Shown here piece after piece: positions 1 through 6,993 of a DNA stretch of 55,214 nt. The stretch's first letter is position 1, and each line of letters begins with the position of its first letter. Made by a program: the position numbers and the translations under genes. Source of the stretch: Marinomonas gallaica (GTDB lineage: Bacteria > Pseudomonadota > Gammaproteobacteria > Pseudomonadales > Marinomonadaceae); contig NZ_LTAX01000023.1 of NCBI RefSeq assembly GCF_001639745.1, positions 1-55,214 of the forward strand, given 5' to 3'. The notes beneath the pieces were generated by a model. It was given only the letters and a program-made list of their open reading frames with translations. It did not search any database and was not told the origin of the DNA.

Positions 1-1
1 T

Positions 2-77
2 TCCCTGATAGCTCAGTTGGTAGAGCAAATGACTGTTAATCATTAGGTCACTGGTTCGAGTCCAGTTCAGGGAGCCA
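2..77 (+). tRNA. tRNA-Asn (GTT)
   Basis: A complete cloverleaf. The acceptor arm TCCCTGA (2-8) pairs with TCAGGGA (67-73), the discriminator is G74 and CCA is encoded at 75-77. The anticodon GTT is at 35-37 and the T-arm carries GGTTCGAGTCC. tRNA-His follows 15 bases downstream, so the two are probably co-transcribed. The promoter lies outside the window. Confidence 0.97.
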
Positions 78-92
78 TATCTAGCACTATAT

Positions 93-169
93 GGTGGGCG
101 TAGCTCAGTTGGTAGAGCTCCGGATTGTGATTCCGGCGGTCGTGGGTTCAAGCCCCATCGTCCACCCCA
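93..169 (+). tRNA. tRNA-His (GTG)
   Basis: The acceptor stem GTGGGCG pairs with CGTCCAC. It is preceded by the extra G(-1) at position 93 that is diagnostic of tRNA-His. The anticodon GTG is at 127-129 and CCA is encoded at 167-169. It sits directly after tRNA-Asn. No clear terminator follows; the next structure is the octamer repeat that begins 58 bases downstream. Confidence 0.97.
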
Positions 170-227
170 TTAGTTGCCTATTTAATATTTTCTTCCTTTC
201 GCTTTTCCCTTCAGTATTTTTCATTTT

Positions 228-331
228 CTACATTTCTACATTTCTACATTTCTACATTTCTACATTTCTACATTTCTACATTTCTACATTTCTACATTTC
301 TATATTTCTACATTTCTACATTTCTACATTT
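228..331 (+). repeat. 8-bp tandem repeat, 13 copies (CTACATTT)
   Basis: Thirteen head-to-tail copies of CTACATTT run from 228 to 331. A partial copy lies before and after the array, and the only change is T for C at 303 in the tenth copy. The near-perfect identity suggests recent slippage expansion. The + strand reads as an open frame here (repeated FYISTFLH), but that frame runs back into tRNA-His, so it is not a credible gene. Copy number is likely to vary between isolates. Confidence 0.95.
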
Positions 332-339
332 CTGTTACT

Positions 340-1080
340 TGTCGTTCCTTGAGTGGTTGCTATGAATAGCCGTAGGTCTTGAGGGGGGGGGGGGGGGGTT
401 CTCTGATAGCTTTTCGAGCCGTTTTGTTGTTCAGGTGTTGTGGTTGCTTTGGTGTTTGATAGGTCGGTCTGCAAAGTATTTCTAAGCTATTGAGAGGGGT
501 TATCTTGCTTGCTCCTTGTTGAGTCGTGCTTATTAAAAGTCTGCACCAATCGTGGGTCGTAGATTGACTGGTTTGGGTGGGTCGTTGCTGCTTGCTAGAG
601 TTTTCTTTGTTGTGCTCCCATTATTTACGTATCAATAACAAGATTTTTCGCTGTGGTTGGTCTGAGGTTTTATCGGATGATTCGATACGGGTGCAGGCTT
701 CATGTTATGGGCGAATATAGCAGTCTTGGTGTGTTTGGTTTTGTAGGGGTGAGTTGATCGCTGAGGGGCTGACTGGTGCTTAGTTAAGTAGTTCTGTGAT
801 GTATGGGCCTGGGAGAAAGCTTATGTGTGGGTGCTCAGTATCAGTGGTTTCTGTGGTGTTCCGAGGTTTCTTAGTTGCTTGTAAGTGGCTATTGATATGG
901 GAGTTGTATAGCTAATAGGTATCTGAGCTGGTCTAGTGGTTATTTAGTTTGAGAGGGTTGGGTGTCTGGATTTATTGATGGAGAGGGTTTGAAGGGTTTT
1001 CTCTGATATAAATAATATCGCTATGTTTGAAGTGCTTAAATAATTATAGAAATGGTTTTGTTGTTCAGTTGAAGTGTTTT
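340..1080 (+). other. gene-free, G+T-biased stretch
   Basis: About 740 bases hold no credible reading frame on either strand and no recognisable RNA gene. The + strand is strongly enriched in G and T. In 721-780, 47 of 60 bases are G or T; in 841-900, 45 of 60. Nearby genes do not show this. It could be decayed sequence with strand-biased mutation or an unrecognised untranslated RNA. I see no homologous remnant that would name a lost gene. Confidence 0.6.
383..398 (+). repeat. poly-G tract, 16 G
   Basis: An uninterrupted run of 16 G lies 51 bases after the octamer array. Such tracts are prone to slippage in replication and sequencing, so the exact length is uncertain. No gene or promoter can be recognised that would be switched by it. 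Confidence 0.9.
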
Positions 1081-1163
1081 TAATTACTTAAGTCAGAATG
1101 ACTCGATAGATAAATTTTTAATTTCGAACGATTTTTATAAATGAAAAATCGAGAAAATAAAAA

Positions 1164-1247
<84 letters not shown>

Positions 1248-1262
1248 ACAGCAGCGAGGCAT

Positions 1263-1291
1263 ATATTACGTATAGCCCCGCCTCTTGTAAA
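1263..1291 (-). promoter_or_regulatory. sigma70 promoter of tRNA-Tyr
   Basis: On the minus strand there is a -35 box TTTACA (1291 to 1286), a 17-bp spacer and a -10 box TAATAT (1268 to 1263). A GC-rich discriminator (GCCTCGC) leads into the tRNA about 15 bases later. GC-rich discriminators are typical of growth-rate- and ppGpp-controlled stable-RNA promoters. Confidence 0.7.
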
Positions 1292-1299
1292 CCCCTTTT

Positions 1300-2277
1300 T
1301 TAACTTTTATTCGTTAAAAGTGCTAATTTAGCTTTCATGCGCTCTTCAGGCGACAGATTATCGAATTGAGGGTCTTGTTTTGGTTGGTTGCGCTCTTTGT
1401 TTGATGAGCGTGGGTTTGCTTTGCCTTTGCTTTTATTTGCTTGAGGTTTGTTGTCTTGAGGACGTTTGCCTTTGTTGTGTTTAGGCATTGGCTTTTTCGC
1501 CTCAGGTGCAGCAGTAGGCTTCTTAGTGTTAGGAAGTGCTGGTTCATCGCTTACCGCGATGCCTTCTAAGTCAATACGAGGTTGGCCCGACTGTAGACAC
1601 TTCTTGTAACGGTCAGAGCGTGTGTAAGCGGCCATGGCGCGCTTTTGTTTGCTGGCGTTAAACTCTTCGTCCAAGGTCATATCTTTATCGATACCAACCT
1701 TAAGTGGGCGAGGGTTATTCCAATCGAATGCTTTGGGGTAGCGATCTTCCAACATCTTAATCAGGCGACGATTGTTCTTCTGATTTTTCTGACGACGCTT
1801 CTCCTCGGCACTGAGTGATGCTGTTTCAGGAGTTTCGCTAGGCGTAGAGGTTGTTTCAGTATGCTCAACTTCAGTCGCAGCAGTCTCTTGGATGTCAGCG
1901 GTGATCGTTGTTTGTTGTTCAGTAGTCATAGGAGAGTCTTTTGTTTCTTGAATGTCTTCAGTTGGTTGATCTTCCAAAGCAGAGTGAAGAAGGTCAAAGT
2001 TTAAAGTGGTCTGGTTGTTGTCTGTTTCTGGCTCATCTGCCTCTGATTCAACAGGATTGAGCAGGTCTAAACTGTCTTCAATGTACAGTTGTAGCTGTTC
2101 TTCGGTTGAACGGCGCTGGCTCATTGAAGAAAGTAGATCTAACGAGGCATCACTTGGCGCGCTGCTTTCATTAGAGTGGGTGTGCTCTTTTAATTGCTCA
2201 ATTTCAAGTTTAGCGAGTTCTAACTGATTCACTAAATCATCGATTTTGCCTTCTAAGGCTTTGATTAAGCGGTCCAT
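1300..2277 (-). CDS. ProQ/FinO-domain RNA-binding protein with coiled-coil N-terminus
   Basis: Residues about 158-245 form a ProQ/FinO domain. The family hallmark FDWNNPRPLKVGI is at 184-196, preceded by LIKMLEDRYPKA and followed by an AYTRSDRYKKCL segment. Proteins of this family bind structured RNA and act as chaperones for sRNAs and mRNA 3' ends. The layout is unusual. Residues 1-32 are a probable coiled coil, 36-155 are an acidic Ser/Thr/Glu-rich linker, and 246-305 are a very basic Lys/Pro/Asn tail. E. coli ProQ instead starts with the FinO domain and ends in a Tudor-like domain. ATG at 2277 follows an AGGA ribosome site. It is the last gene of a tight minus-strand cluster, ahead of tRNA-Tyr. 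The domain assignment is firm; its RNA targets are unknown. Confidence 0.85.
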   Translation of the reverse strand: MDRLIKALEGKIDDLVNQLELAKLEIEQLKEHTHSNESSAPSDASLDLLSSMSQRRSTEEQLQLYIEDSLDLLNPVESEADEPETDNNQTTLNFDLLHSALEDQPTEDIQETKDSPMTTEQQTTITADIQETAATEVEHTETTSTPSETPETASLSAEEKRRQKNQKNNRRLIKMLEDRYPKAFDWNNPRPLKVGIDKDMTLDEEFNASKQKRAMAAYTRSDRYKKCLQSGQPRIDLEGIAVSDEPALPNTKKPTAAPEAKKPMPKHNKGKRPQDNKPQANKSKGKANPRSSNKERNQPKQDPQFDNLSPEERMKAKLALLTNKS

Positions 2278-2280
2278 AAG

Positions 2281-2454
2281 TTAATTTCCTGCATCAGCAA
2301 GCCAAAGTGGTACACGCGGAGCGTCTTCAAGGCCAACCATTTTATTTAGCTGCTGGGGGGTAGGCAGAACAACCAGAGAAGGTGTGCTGTTTTCCAACCA
2401 GCGATAGACGCTAATCAGAGCAATACAAATAATAAGAATCGCAAACAGTTTCAT
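2281..2454 (-). CDS. 57-aa single-pass membrane protein
   Basis: A short frame runs from ATG at 2454 to TAA at 2281 between the barrel-protein gene (4-base gap) and the ProQ-domain gene (3-base gap). It begins MKLFAILIICIALISVYRW, one membrane-spanning segment, followed by about 38 soluble residues ending PRVPLWLADAGN. There is no strong ribosome site, so translation is probably coupled to the gene before it. Its exact fit between two genes on the same strand is the main argument that it is real. I do not recognise a family. Confidence 0.65.
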   Translation of the reverse strand: MKLFAILIICIALISVYRWLENSTPSLVVLPTPQQLNKMVGLEDAPRVPLWLADAGN

Positions 2455-2458
2455 AGCG

Positions 2459-2926
2459 TTAGAATGTTAGACCCACGCCGATGGTAGCATGGCGATCGTA
2501 AGCAGTGTCGTTAGAGTTATACACCTTCATAAAAAGGTCGATACGAGTGTCATCGGTAAGACCGATGCGAAAGCCGGCCTCTGGATAAAACGCAACATCA
2601 TCTAATACATTAACGCCAGCACCTAAGTAGCTCCAAACAGGAGCGGAACCATTGACATAAAATAGTGGTGTTGGCGTATAAAAGCGCATGCCAACGTGGC
2701 CGCCCGTTTCAAAGCTGTCTCGTAAAATGAAAGACACACCACCATATACTGATAGGCTACGAGGGTAAGTGTATTCCATTGAAGCATTTATAAAGCTTGA
2801 TGTTGTGCCTGTTGCTGTTGTCGGCTTGCTGAAAACGCCTTCAAAGCTGAATAGAGGAGAAAATTGTCCAGCGGCAAATGCGCTGGTGGCCCCTGCAAGA
2901 AGTGCCGCTGTAACAAATTTTTTCAT
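2459..2926 (-). CDS. small outer-membrane beta-barrel protein
   Basis: A 155-aa protein with a signal peptide (MKKFVTAALLAGATSAFAA, cleavage after about residue 18-19). It then shows alternating hydrophobic/polar strands and a C-terminal Phe (GVGLTF), the usual signature for barrel insertion by the BAM complex. The length suits an eight-stranded barrel of the OmpA/OmpW kind. The family is not identified. It lies between the small coiled-coil gene and the 57-aa membrane protein, close enough to be co-transcribed with flgP-flgT upstream, but a function in motility is only an inference from position. Confidence 0.75.
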   Translation of the reverse strand: MKKFVTAALLAGATSAFAAGQFSPLFSFEGVFSKPTTATGTTSSFINASMEYTYPRSLSVYGGVSFILRDSFETGGHVGMRFYTPTPLFYVNGSAPVWSYLGAGVNVLDDVAFYPEAGFRIGLTDDTRIDLFMKVYNSNDTAYDRHATIGVGLTF

Positions 2927-2935
2927 AAACGTTAA

Positions 2936-3157
2936 TTAATCCAGTTGGTTAAGTTTGCTCAGCATTTGGTTCAAGCTGCTTTCCCAGTTTGTGGTTTGCT
3001 CAGCTTGTTGTGCCAGTTGTGCTTTTGTTTCGTCACGCTCTTCTGATAGCTCGTAGTTCTGCATCTCCAGTTCAGAGATGCGTTGACGAAGTGTTGAAAT
3101 CTCTTCTACTGCTGCATTGATACGCTGTTCTAGGTGATGTAATAATTCGTTGTTCAT
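2936..3157 (-). CDS. small coiled-coil protein (ZapB-like/TIGR02449-like)
   Basis: The 73-aa product is almost entirely a heptad-patterned coiled coil (LLHHLEQRINAAVEEISTLRQRI onward), acidic, with no signal peptide. It resembles the short gammaproteobacterial coiled-coil proteins annotated as ZapB-like, which support FtsZ-ring assembly. Low-complexity coiled coils align with many things, so the functional label is weak. It ends 9 bases before the barrel gene and lies 49 bases after flgT. Confidence 0.7.
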   Translation of the reverse strand: MNNELLHHLEQRINAAVEEISTLRQRISELEMQNYELSEERDETKAQLAQQAEQTTNWESSLNQMLSKLNQLD

Positions 3158-3206
3158 GTAACTTCTATCCTGATCATATAGGTTGTTGTGGCTTGATTTT
3201 ATTCAA

Positions 3207-4397
3207 TTACCAAGCGATCACAACATCTTGTTGTTGTACGTTTAGAATTCTAGCTTCGACAGCGAGCTCGCCAATTGCAAAGTTCGGTTGAACTTGCGTA
3301 ATTGTAACATTGATGTTGGCGTTATTAAGCTGTGTTTGCGCATTCTGCAATTGGTCAAATATCTCATAGCGACGAAAAACTTGAAACTGGTCGCCTTTTT
3401 TAATTCCAGCTAAGGCTCCAGCGTTTAAATAGATCTGGTTTCCTTGTGTACGAAAAATGTTGGCAACAAATGGTTGGCAACGTAAATCATCGCTGGTATC
3501 GATAGACATTGCATTCAATGTCTGAGCCACGACTTTACCATAATGTAGCGCCCAAAACTGTGAAGATCCAAAGCCAACCTTGTTGTTTTCTTCGGTGTCC
3601 CAGTTACCAACTTCATCATAACGATGTTGAAAGATCAAAGCGCCACTAAATCCATCGTAAATATATAAATCGAGCACAAAACTACGTTGTCCATCCTCTT
3701 TGTTCGCCCAGCTGAGCAAAGAGTTAAGGGGAGTCTTGTCTTTAGGATGTTTAGGGTACAGCTCACTGATGTCTCGAATCACACCACTTATGACGTATTG
3801 CACGCCAAGATCTTCGCCGATGCGAGCCACATCTGTTAATGAACCGTCATTATTAGCTGAGGTAGGTGCATTGATTAAATCGGGATAAACACTCAGATGG
3901 GTTGCCGCCAAAGCTCTTATATAACCTTGCTGGTTGATTGCGTCGACCAAGTTTTTAGGTAATTGACGACCAATGTTATGTAATGCACCGAGTGTGGCTT
4001 GTTGTGGAGATTGTAAGGCAAAGCCTGTTACGCCAACGGACTTTCGATAAGGGTTAACGGTACCGTTATCGCACATGTCGTCTGTATTAATATTAGCCTC
4101 AATGGTAAGGCTTAAAATATTATCAAACACTTGCTCCGAAATGATATCGACATTGTCAGCTTGCCCTGAGGCTTGGATAGAAAGGTTCGAGTTTAGTGTG
4201 CCATTACTTAGACTGTCATTGCTTCGTACTAATGCGCTGGCTTGAAGCGTTGCCTGTTTAATTGCCTGTTGTGTTGCGCGGTAGCGAGCATCATTTATAT
4301 CTTGATTATAAATAATGGCTTGGCCCTCTGCTTGAATGACTTGTGCAGGAAGGCTCAATGACAGAAGCAGTAATAGAGAGGAAACCAAAACTTTCAT
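3207..4397 (-). CDS. flgT: flagellar assembly protein FlgT
   Basis: The 396-aa protein has a signal peptide (MKVLVSSLLLLLSLSLPAQVIQA) followed by the three-part FlgT plan. The N-terminal segment is rich in RYRATQQAIKQAT; a middle nucleotide-fold-like domain contains LGVQYVISGVIRDI; the C-terminal segment is the FRTQGNQIYLNAGALAGIKKGDQFQVFRR stretch. In Vibrio, FlgT forms the periplasmic H-ring around the LP ring of the sodium-driven flagellar motor and stabilises MotX/MotY. The ATG shares one base with the flgP stop (TAATG), so the two are translationally coupled. The match in length and domain order is good. Confidence 0.85.
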   Translation of the reverse strand: MKVLVSSLLLLLSLSLPAQVIQAEGQAIIYNQDINDARYRATQQAIKQATLQASALVRSNDSLSNGTLNSNLSIQASGQADNVDIISEQVFDNILSLTIEANINTDDMCDNGTVNPYRKSVGVTGFALQSPQQATLGALHNIGRQLPKNLVDAINQQGYIRALAATHLSVYPDLINAPTSANNDGSLTDVARIGEDLGVQYVISGVIRDISELYPKHPKDKTPLNSLLSWANKEDGQRSFVLDLYIYDGFSGALIFQHRYDEVGNWDTEENNKVGFGSSQFWALHYGKVVAQTLNAMSIDTSDDLRCQPFVANIFRTQGNQIYLNAGALAGIKKGDQFQVFRRYEIFDQLQNAQTQLNNANINVTITQVQPNFAIGELAVEARILNVQQQDVVIAW

Positions 4398-5023
4398 TAT
4401 TGCACGCTATAAAATGAGGACGGTTGTTTTTTGGGAGCTGCCATAGTGCTCGATGGTGTGCTGCGTTTACGTAACTGGCAGTTGGGATTGGAACGAATGG
4501 CCTCAGGAGAGCTGGCACATTGCCTAAAGTTTTCTTGTAATGCCAGCTCAACAACCGTTTCGAATGTACCGTCTTCCAGTTCTCGCTGTGAAATCACTTT
4601 GGCACCTACTAAATAAGCATTTACATAAGTTCGAAGTTGGTCATGTTCCATCATCATGTTGCTCAGGGAGCTGGTGCCATCCAAACTGATCCCATAAACA
4701 CGTTCGGAAAGGTTTCGATAAGCTTCAAGCTTTGAGCCCCTCATGGACATAAGACGAGCTTGAGACTTCGACATGGACTTACTGGAAATTGGAGCAGAAT
4801 AGCCGGTAGCATTAATGACAATAGGGTCTCTTTGTACGACATCTACGATTTCAACATTACGAGCTTGTTGCGATGCAGCTGGGCTGCCCGCTACGGATGC
4901 CATACCGTCAACACAAGGCGATGTTGAGGTGCAGATAGGCGTGCGTGGTTGCGTGGTGACACAGCCTGAAAGTAACAGCATTGATGTGCACGCCACGGTT
5001 AGCAGACCACCTTTTAATTTCAT
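4397..5023 (-). CDS. flgP: FlgP-like LPP20-family lipoprotein
   Basis: I place the start at ATG 5023, preceded by GGAGG at correct spacing, rather than an upstream ATG at 5056. This gives 208 aa with a lipoprotein signal peptide MKLKGGLLTVACTSMLLLSGC; Cys21 is the lipidation site. Residues about 75-175 form the LPP20/FlgP domain (MRGSKLEAYRNLSERVYGI, then VVELAL). FlgP is an outer-membrane lipoprotein that in Vibrio and Campylobacter builds a disk around the flagellar basal body. Coupling to flgT supports the name. The C-terminal Ser/Pro tail (RKRSTPSSTMAAPKKQ) is an extension of unknown meaning. Confidence 0.8.
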   Translation of the reverse strand: MKLKGGLLTVACTSMLLLSGCVTTQPRTPICTSTSPCVDGMASVAGSPAASQQARNVEIVDVVQRDPIVINATGYSAPISSKSMSKSQARLMSMRGSKLEAYRNLSERVYGISLDGTSSLSNMMMEHDQLRTYVNAYLVGAKVISQRELEDGTFETVVELALQENFRQCASSPEAIRSNPNCQLRKRSTPSSTMAAPKKQPSSFYSVQ

Positions 5024-5254
5024 TGAAGCTCCTCCATATCGGCATGCCTTGTTCATATTGCATCGCTAAATTCATATTCCCTATAGTGTACGGTGTTTAC
5101 CACCCAATCTTGAAGTAAATTTGCACAAAATTGCATCATAAGGCTGCTATTCATATGAAAATCTTGTCTTTAGAAATTGTAAGACAGGGTAATCCATTCT
5201 GGTGAAAGTCTGATCTGTGTCTATACTTATCTCGATAAAAGTGGGAGGTTGCAT

Positions 5255-6241
5255 ATGATAAATGTCCTTGAACTTAGCTTGTTGAGTCAAGCTCATAACC
5301 TGCCAGCCTCATTAGCCGAGCGTTTGCGCTTTGAAGTCGAGCAAACTCTAAAGGGATTGTATGCTGATGAGTCCTTAGCAGACCGAATTGATGATCTTTT
5401 TTTGCCCTTTGCTCGCTGGGTGAGCGACTGTTCCAAGCCTAAGCATGCACCGCTGATTCTTGGTTTAGGTGGTCCGCAAGGTTGCGGTAAAACCACTTTT
5501 TGCTCCGTTGTTAGTCATATTTTGGCAAAAGGCTTTGATTTGAATGCCGTTGTCGTCAGCTTGGACGATTTATATCTACAGCGTTCGGATCGACTGTCCT
5601 ATGCCTCAAGAAAGCATCCATTATTTGGAACCAGAGGTGTGCCAGGGACTCATGATACTCAGCTGGCGCTTACTATTTTTAATCGTTTAAAAAACTTAAA
5701 AGCAGGTGAAGTAATGTACGTACCTACTTTTGATAAGTCTTTAGATGATCGTAAGCCTGTGCACCGCTGGCAAGAGGTGTCTGGCCCTGTTGATGTGATT
5801 TTCTTTGAGGGCTGGTGTGTTGGTGCTCAGGCCATGCCTGAAGAGCATTTAATGGAGCCAATGAACGTCTTGGAAAAAGACAAAGACCCTGATGGCATAT
5901 GGCGTAGTGAGGTGAATAAGCATTTACAAACGGATTATCAAACGTTATTTGATTTAATTGATGTAAAAATGTGGATGCAGCCACCCAGCTTTGATGTGGT
6001 ATATGATTGGCGCAATAAGCAAGAGCGTGTTCTCGAGGCGCATTTGTATGACATACATGGCGGTGTTTTAGATACGTTAGACATAAAAGTGATGTCGCCT
6101 GAAGTGTTAAAAGGCTTTATGCAATATTATGAGCGAATTACGCGTCATATGATTTGCTCGATGTTACAGCAAGCGGATGTTCAGTTTGTATTAGATGAAC
6201 ATCAAAAAGTGCTGGAAACAAAGTTGCCGAGCTCTCATTAA
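5255..6241 (+). CDS. P-loop glycerate kinase (GLYK type)
   Basis: The start is ATG 5255, behind GGGAGG at 5243-5248; a TTG at 5249 is in frame but too close to that site. Walker A is GGPQGCGKT at residues 72-80, followed by VVSLDDLYL and by FFEGWCVGAQ as the Walker B-like region. This arrangement matches the plant/fungal GLYK family, which phosphorylates D-glycerate to 3-phosphoglycerate, with bacterial relatives related to phosphoribulokinase/uridine kinase folds. No glyoxylate- or glycerate-pathway gene is adjacent, so the substrate is inferred from family only. A strong terminator follows. Confidence 0.75.
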   Translation: MINVLELSLLSQAHNLPASLAERLRFEVEQTLKGLYADESLADRIDDLFLPFARWVSDCSKPKHAPLILGLGGPQGCGKTTFCSVVSHILAKGFDLNAVVVSLDDLYLQRSDRLSYASRKHPLFGTRGVPGTHDTQLALTIFNRLKNLKAGEVMYVPTFDKSLDDRKPVHRWQEVSGPVDVIFFEGWCVGAQAMPEEHLMEPMNVLEKDKDPDGIWRSEVNKHLQTDYQTLFDLIDVKMWMQPPSFDVVYDWRNKQERVLEAHLYDIHGGVLDTLDIKVMSPEVLKGFMQYYERITRHMICSMLQQADVQFVLDEHQKVLETKLPSSH

Positions 6242-6268
6242 GCAGAGCAGAAATAACGCTGAGATATG

Positions 6269-6304
6269 ATAGGCTATCGTGATAAACGATAGCCTATTTT
6301 TTTT
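6269..6304 (+). terminator. intrinsic terminator after the glycerate kinase gene
   Basis: An 11-bp perfect stem ATAGGCTATCG / CGATAGCCTAT with a 7-base loop is followed by 7 T (6298-6304). The next base begins the GGAG ribosome site of the esterase gene, so read-through is required, or a promoter inside this region, to express the esterase. Confidence 0.9.
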
Positions 6305-6314
6305 GGAGATACCC

Positions 6315-6980
6315 GTGGCAGAAGCACTTGAATATATAACAGTTGATACAGCAGAGAATCCACAATATGCCGTGATTTGGCTGCATGGATTGGGTTCAGA
6401 TTGTCATGACTTTGAAGGTTTGGTTCCGCAGCTAGGGTTATCAGGAAAGGGTGTGCGCTTTGTTTTTCCTAATGCGCCCATTCGTCCGGTTACGATTAAT
6501 GGTGGCATGAAAATGCGTGCTTGGTATGACATATTAGAAATGACGCTCGATCGTAAGGTCGACATGGACAATATTCATGAATCGGCAGAGCAAATTGAAA
6601 CCATCGTTACAGATTTAGCCGAGCAGGGGATTTCAAGTGAAAATGTCGTGATAGCAGGATTTTCCCAAGGAGGCGTAATTGCTTACCAAGTCGCCTTATT
6701 CGGTCAGCATCGCTTTGCTGGCGTAATGGCGCTGTCTACTTATCTTGCGGATCCAGACGTCATTGAAAACGATGGCTCGAATACAAACCAAGAAACACCA
6801 TTTTTAATTCATCATGGCTCTTATGACCCTGTAGTGGCGCCTGTTCTAGCTGAGCGAGCTAAGCAGCACTTAGATGAATTAGGTTATGATTGTGAGTATA
6901 AAGTTTATGAGATGCCTCATGCCGTTTGCCCAGATCAAGTGCGCGATATCGCTTTATGGCTAAATCAACGTTTTTCATAA
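6315..6980 (+). CDS. alpha/beta-hydrolase carboxylesterase
   Basis: GTG at 6315 lies 6 bases after GGAG (6305-6308); an earlier frame start would fall inside the terminator. The 221-aa protein is a phospholipase/carboxylesterase-family hydrolase. The oxyanion region is WLHGLGSD, the nucleophile elbow is GFSQGG with Ser117, Asp171 is in HHGSYDPVV and His202 in MPHAVCPDQ. The size matches bacterial EstB/YpfH-type esterases that cleave short-chain carboxyl esters in the cytoplasm. An IMPase-family gene follows after 13 bases. Confidence 0.9.
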   Translation: MAEALEYITVDTAENPQYAVIWLHGLGSDCHDFEGLVPQLGLSGKGVRFVFPNAPIRPVTINGGMKMRAWYDILEMTLDRKVDMDNIHESAEQIETIVTDLAEQGISSENVVIAGFSQGGVIAYQVALFGQHRFAGVMALSTYLADPDVIENDGSNTNQETPFLIHHGSYDPVVAPVLAERAKQHLDELGYDCEYKVYEMPHAVCPDQVRDIALWLNQRFS

Positions 6981-6993
6981 AAGGCTCGGAATA

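Noticed and set aside
228..331. CRISPR array
   Set aside because: Direct 8-bp repeats without spacers are a microsatellite; no cas genes are present in the window.
91..369. 92-aa open frame over tRNA-His and the octamer array
   Set aside because: It starts at the edge of and runs through a tRNA gene, and its apparent protein repeat is only the translated 8-bp repeat.
170..1163. Integrated element next to the tRNA genes
   Set aside because: No integrase, no duplicated tRNA 3' end and no phage-like genes were seen.
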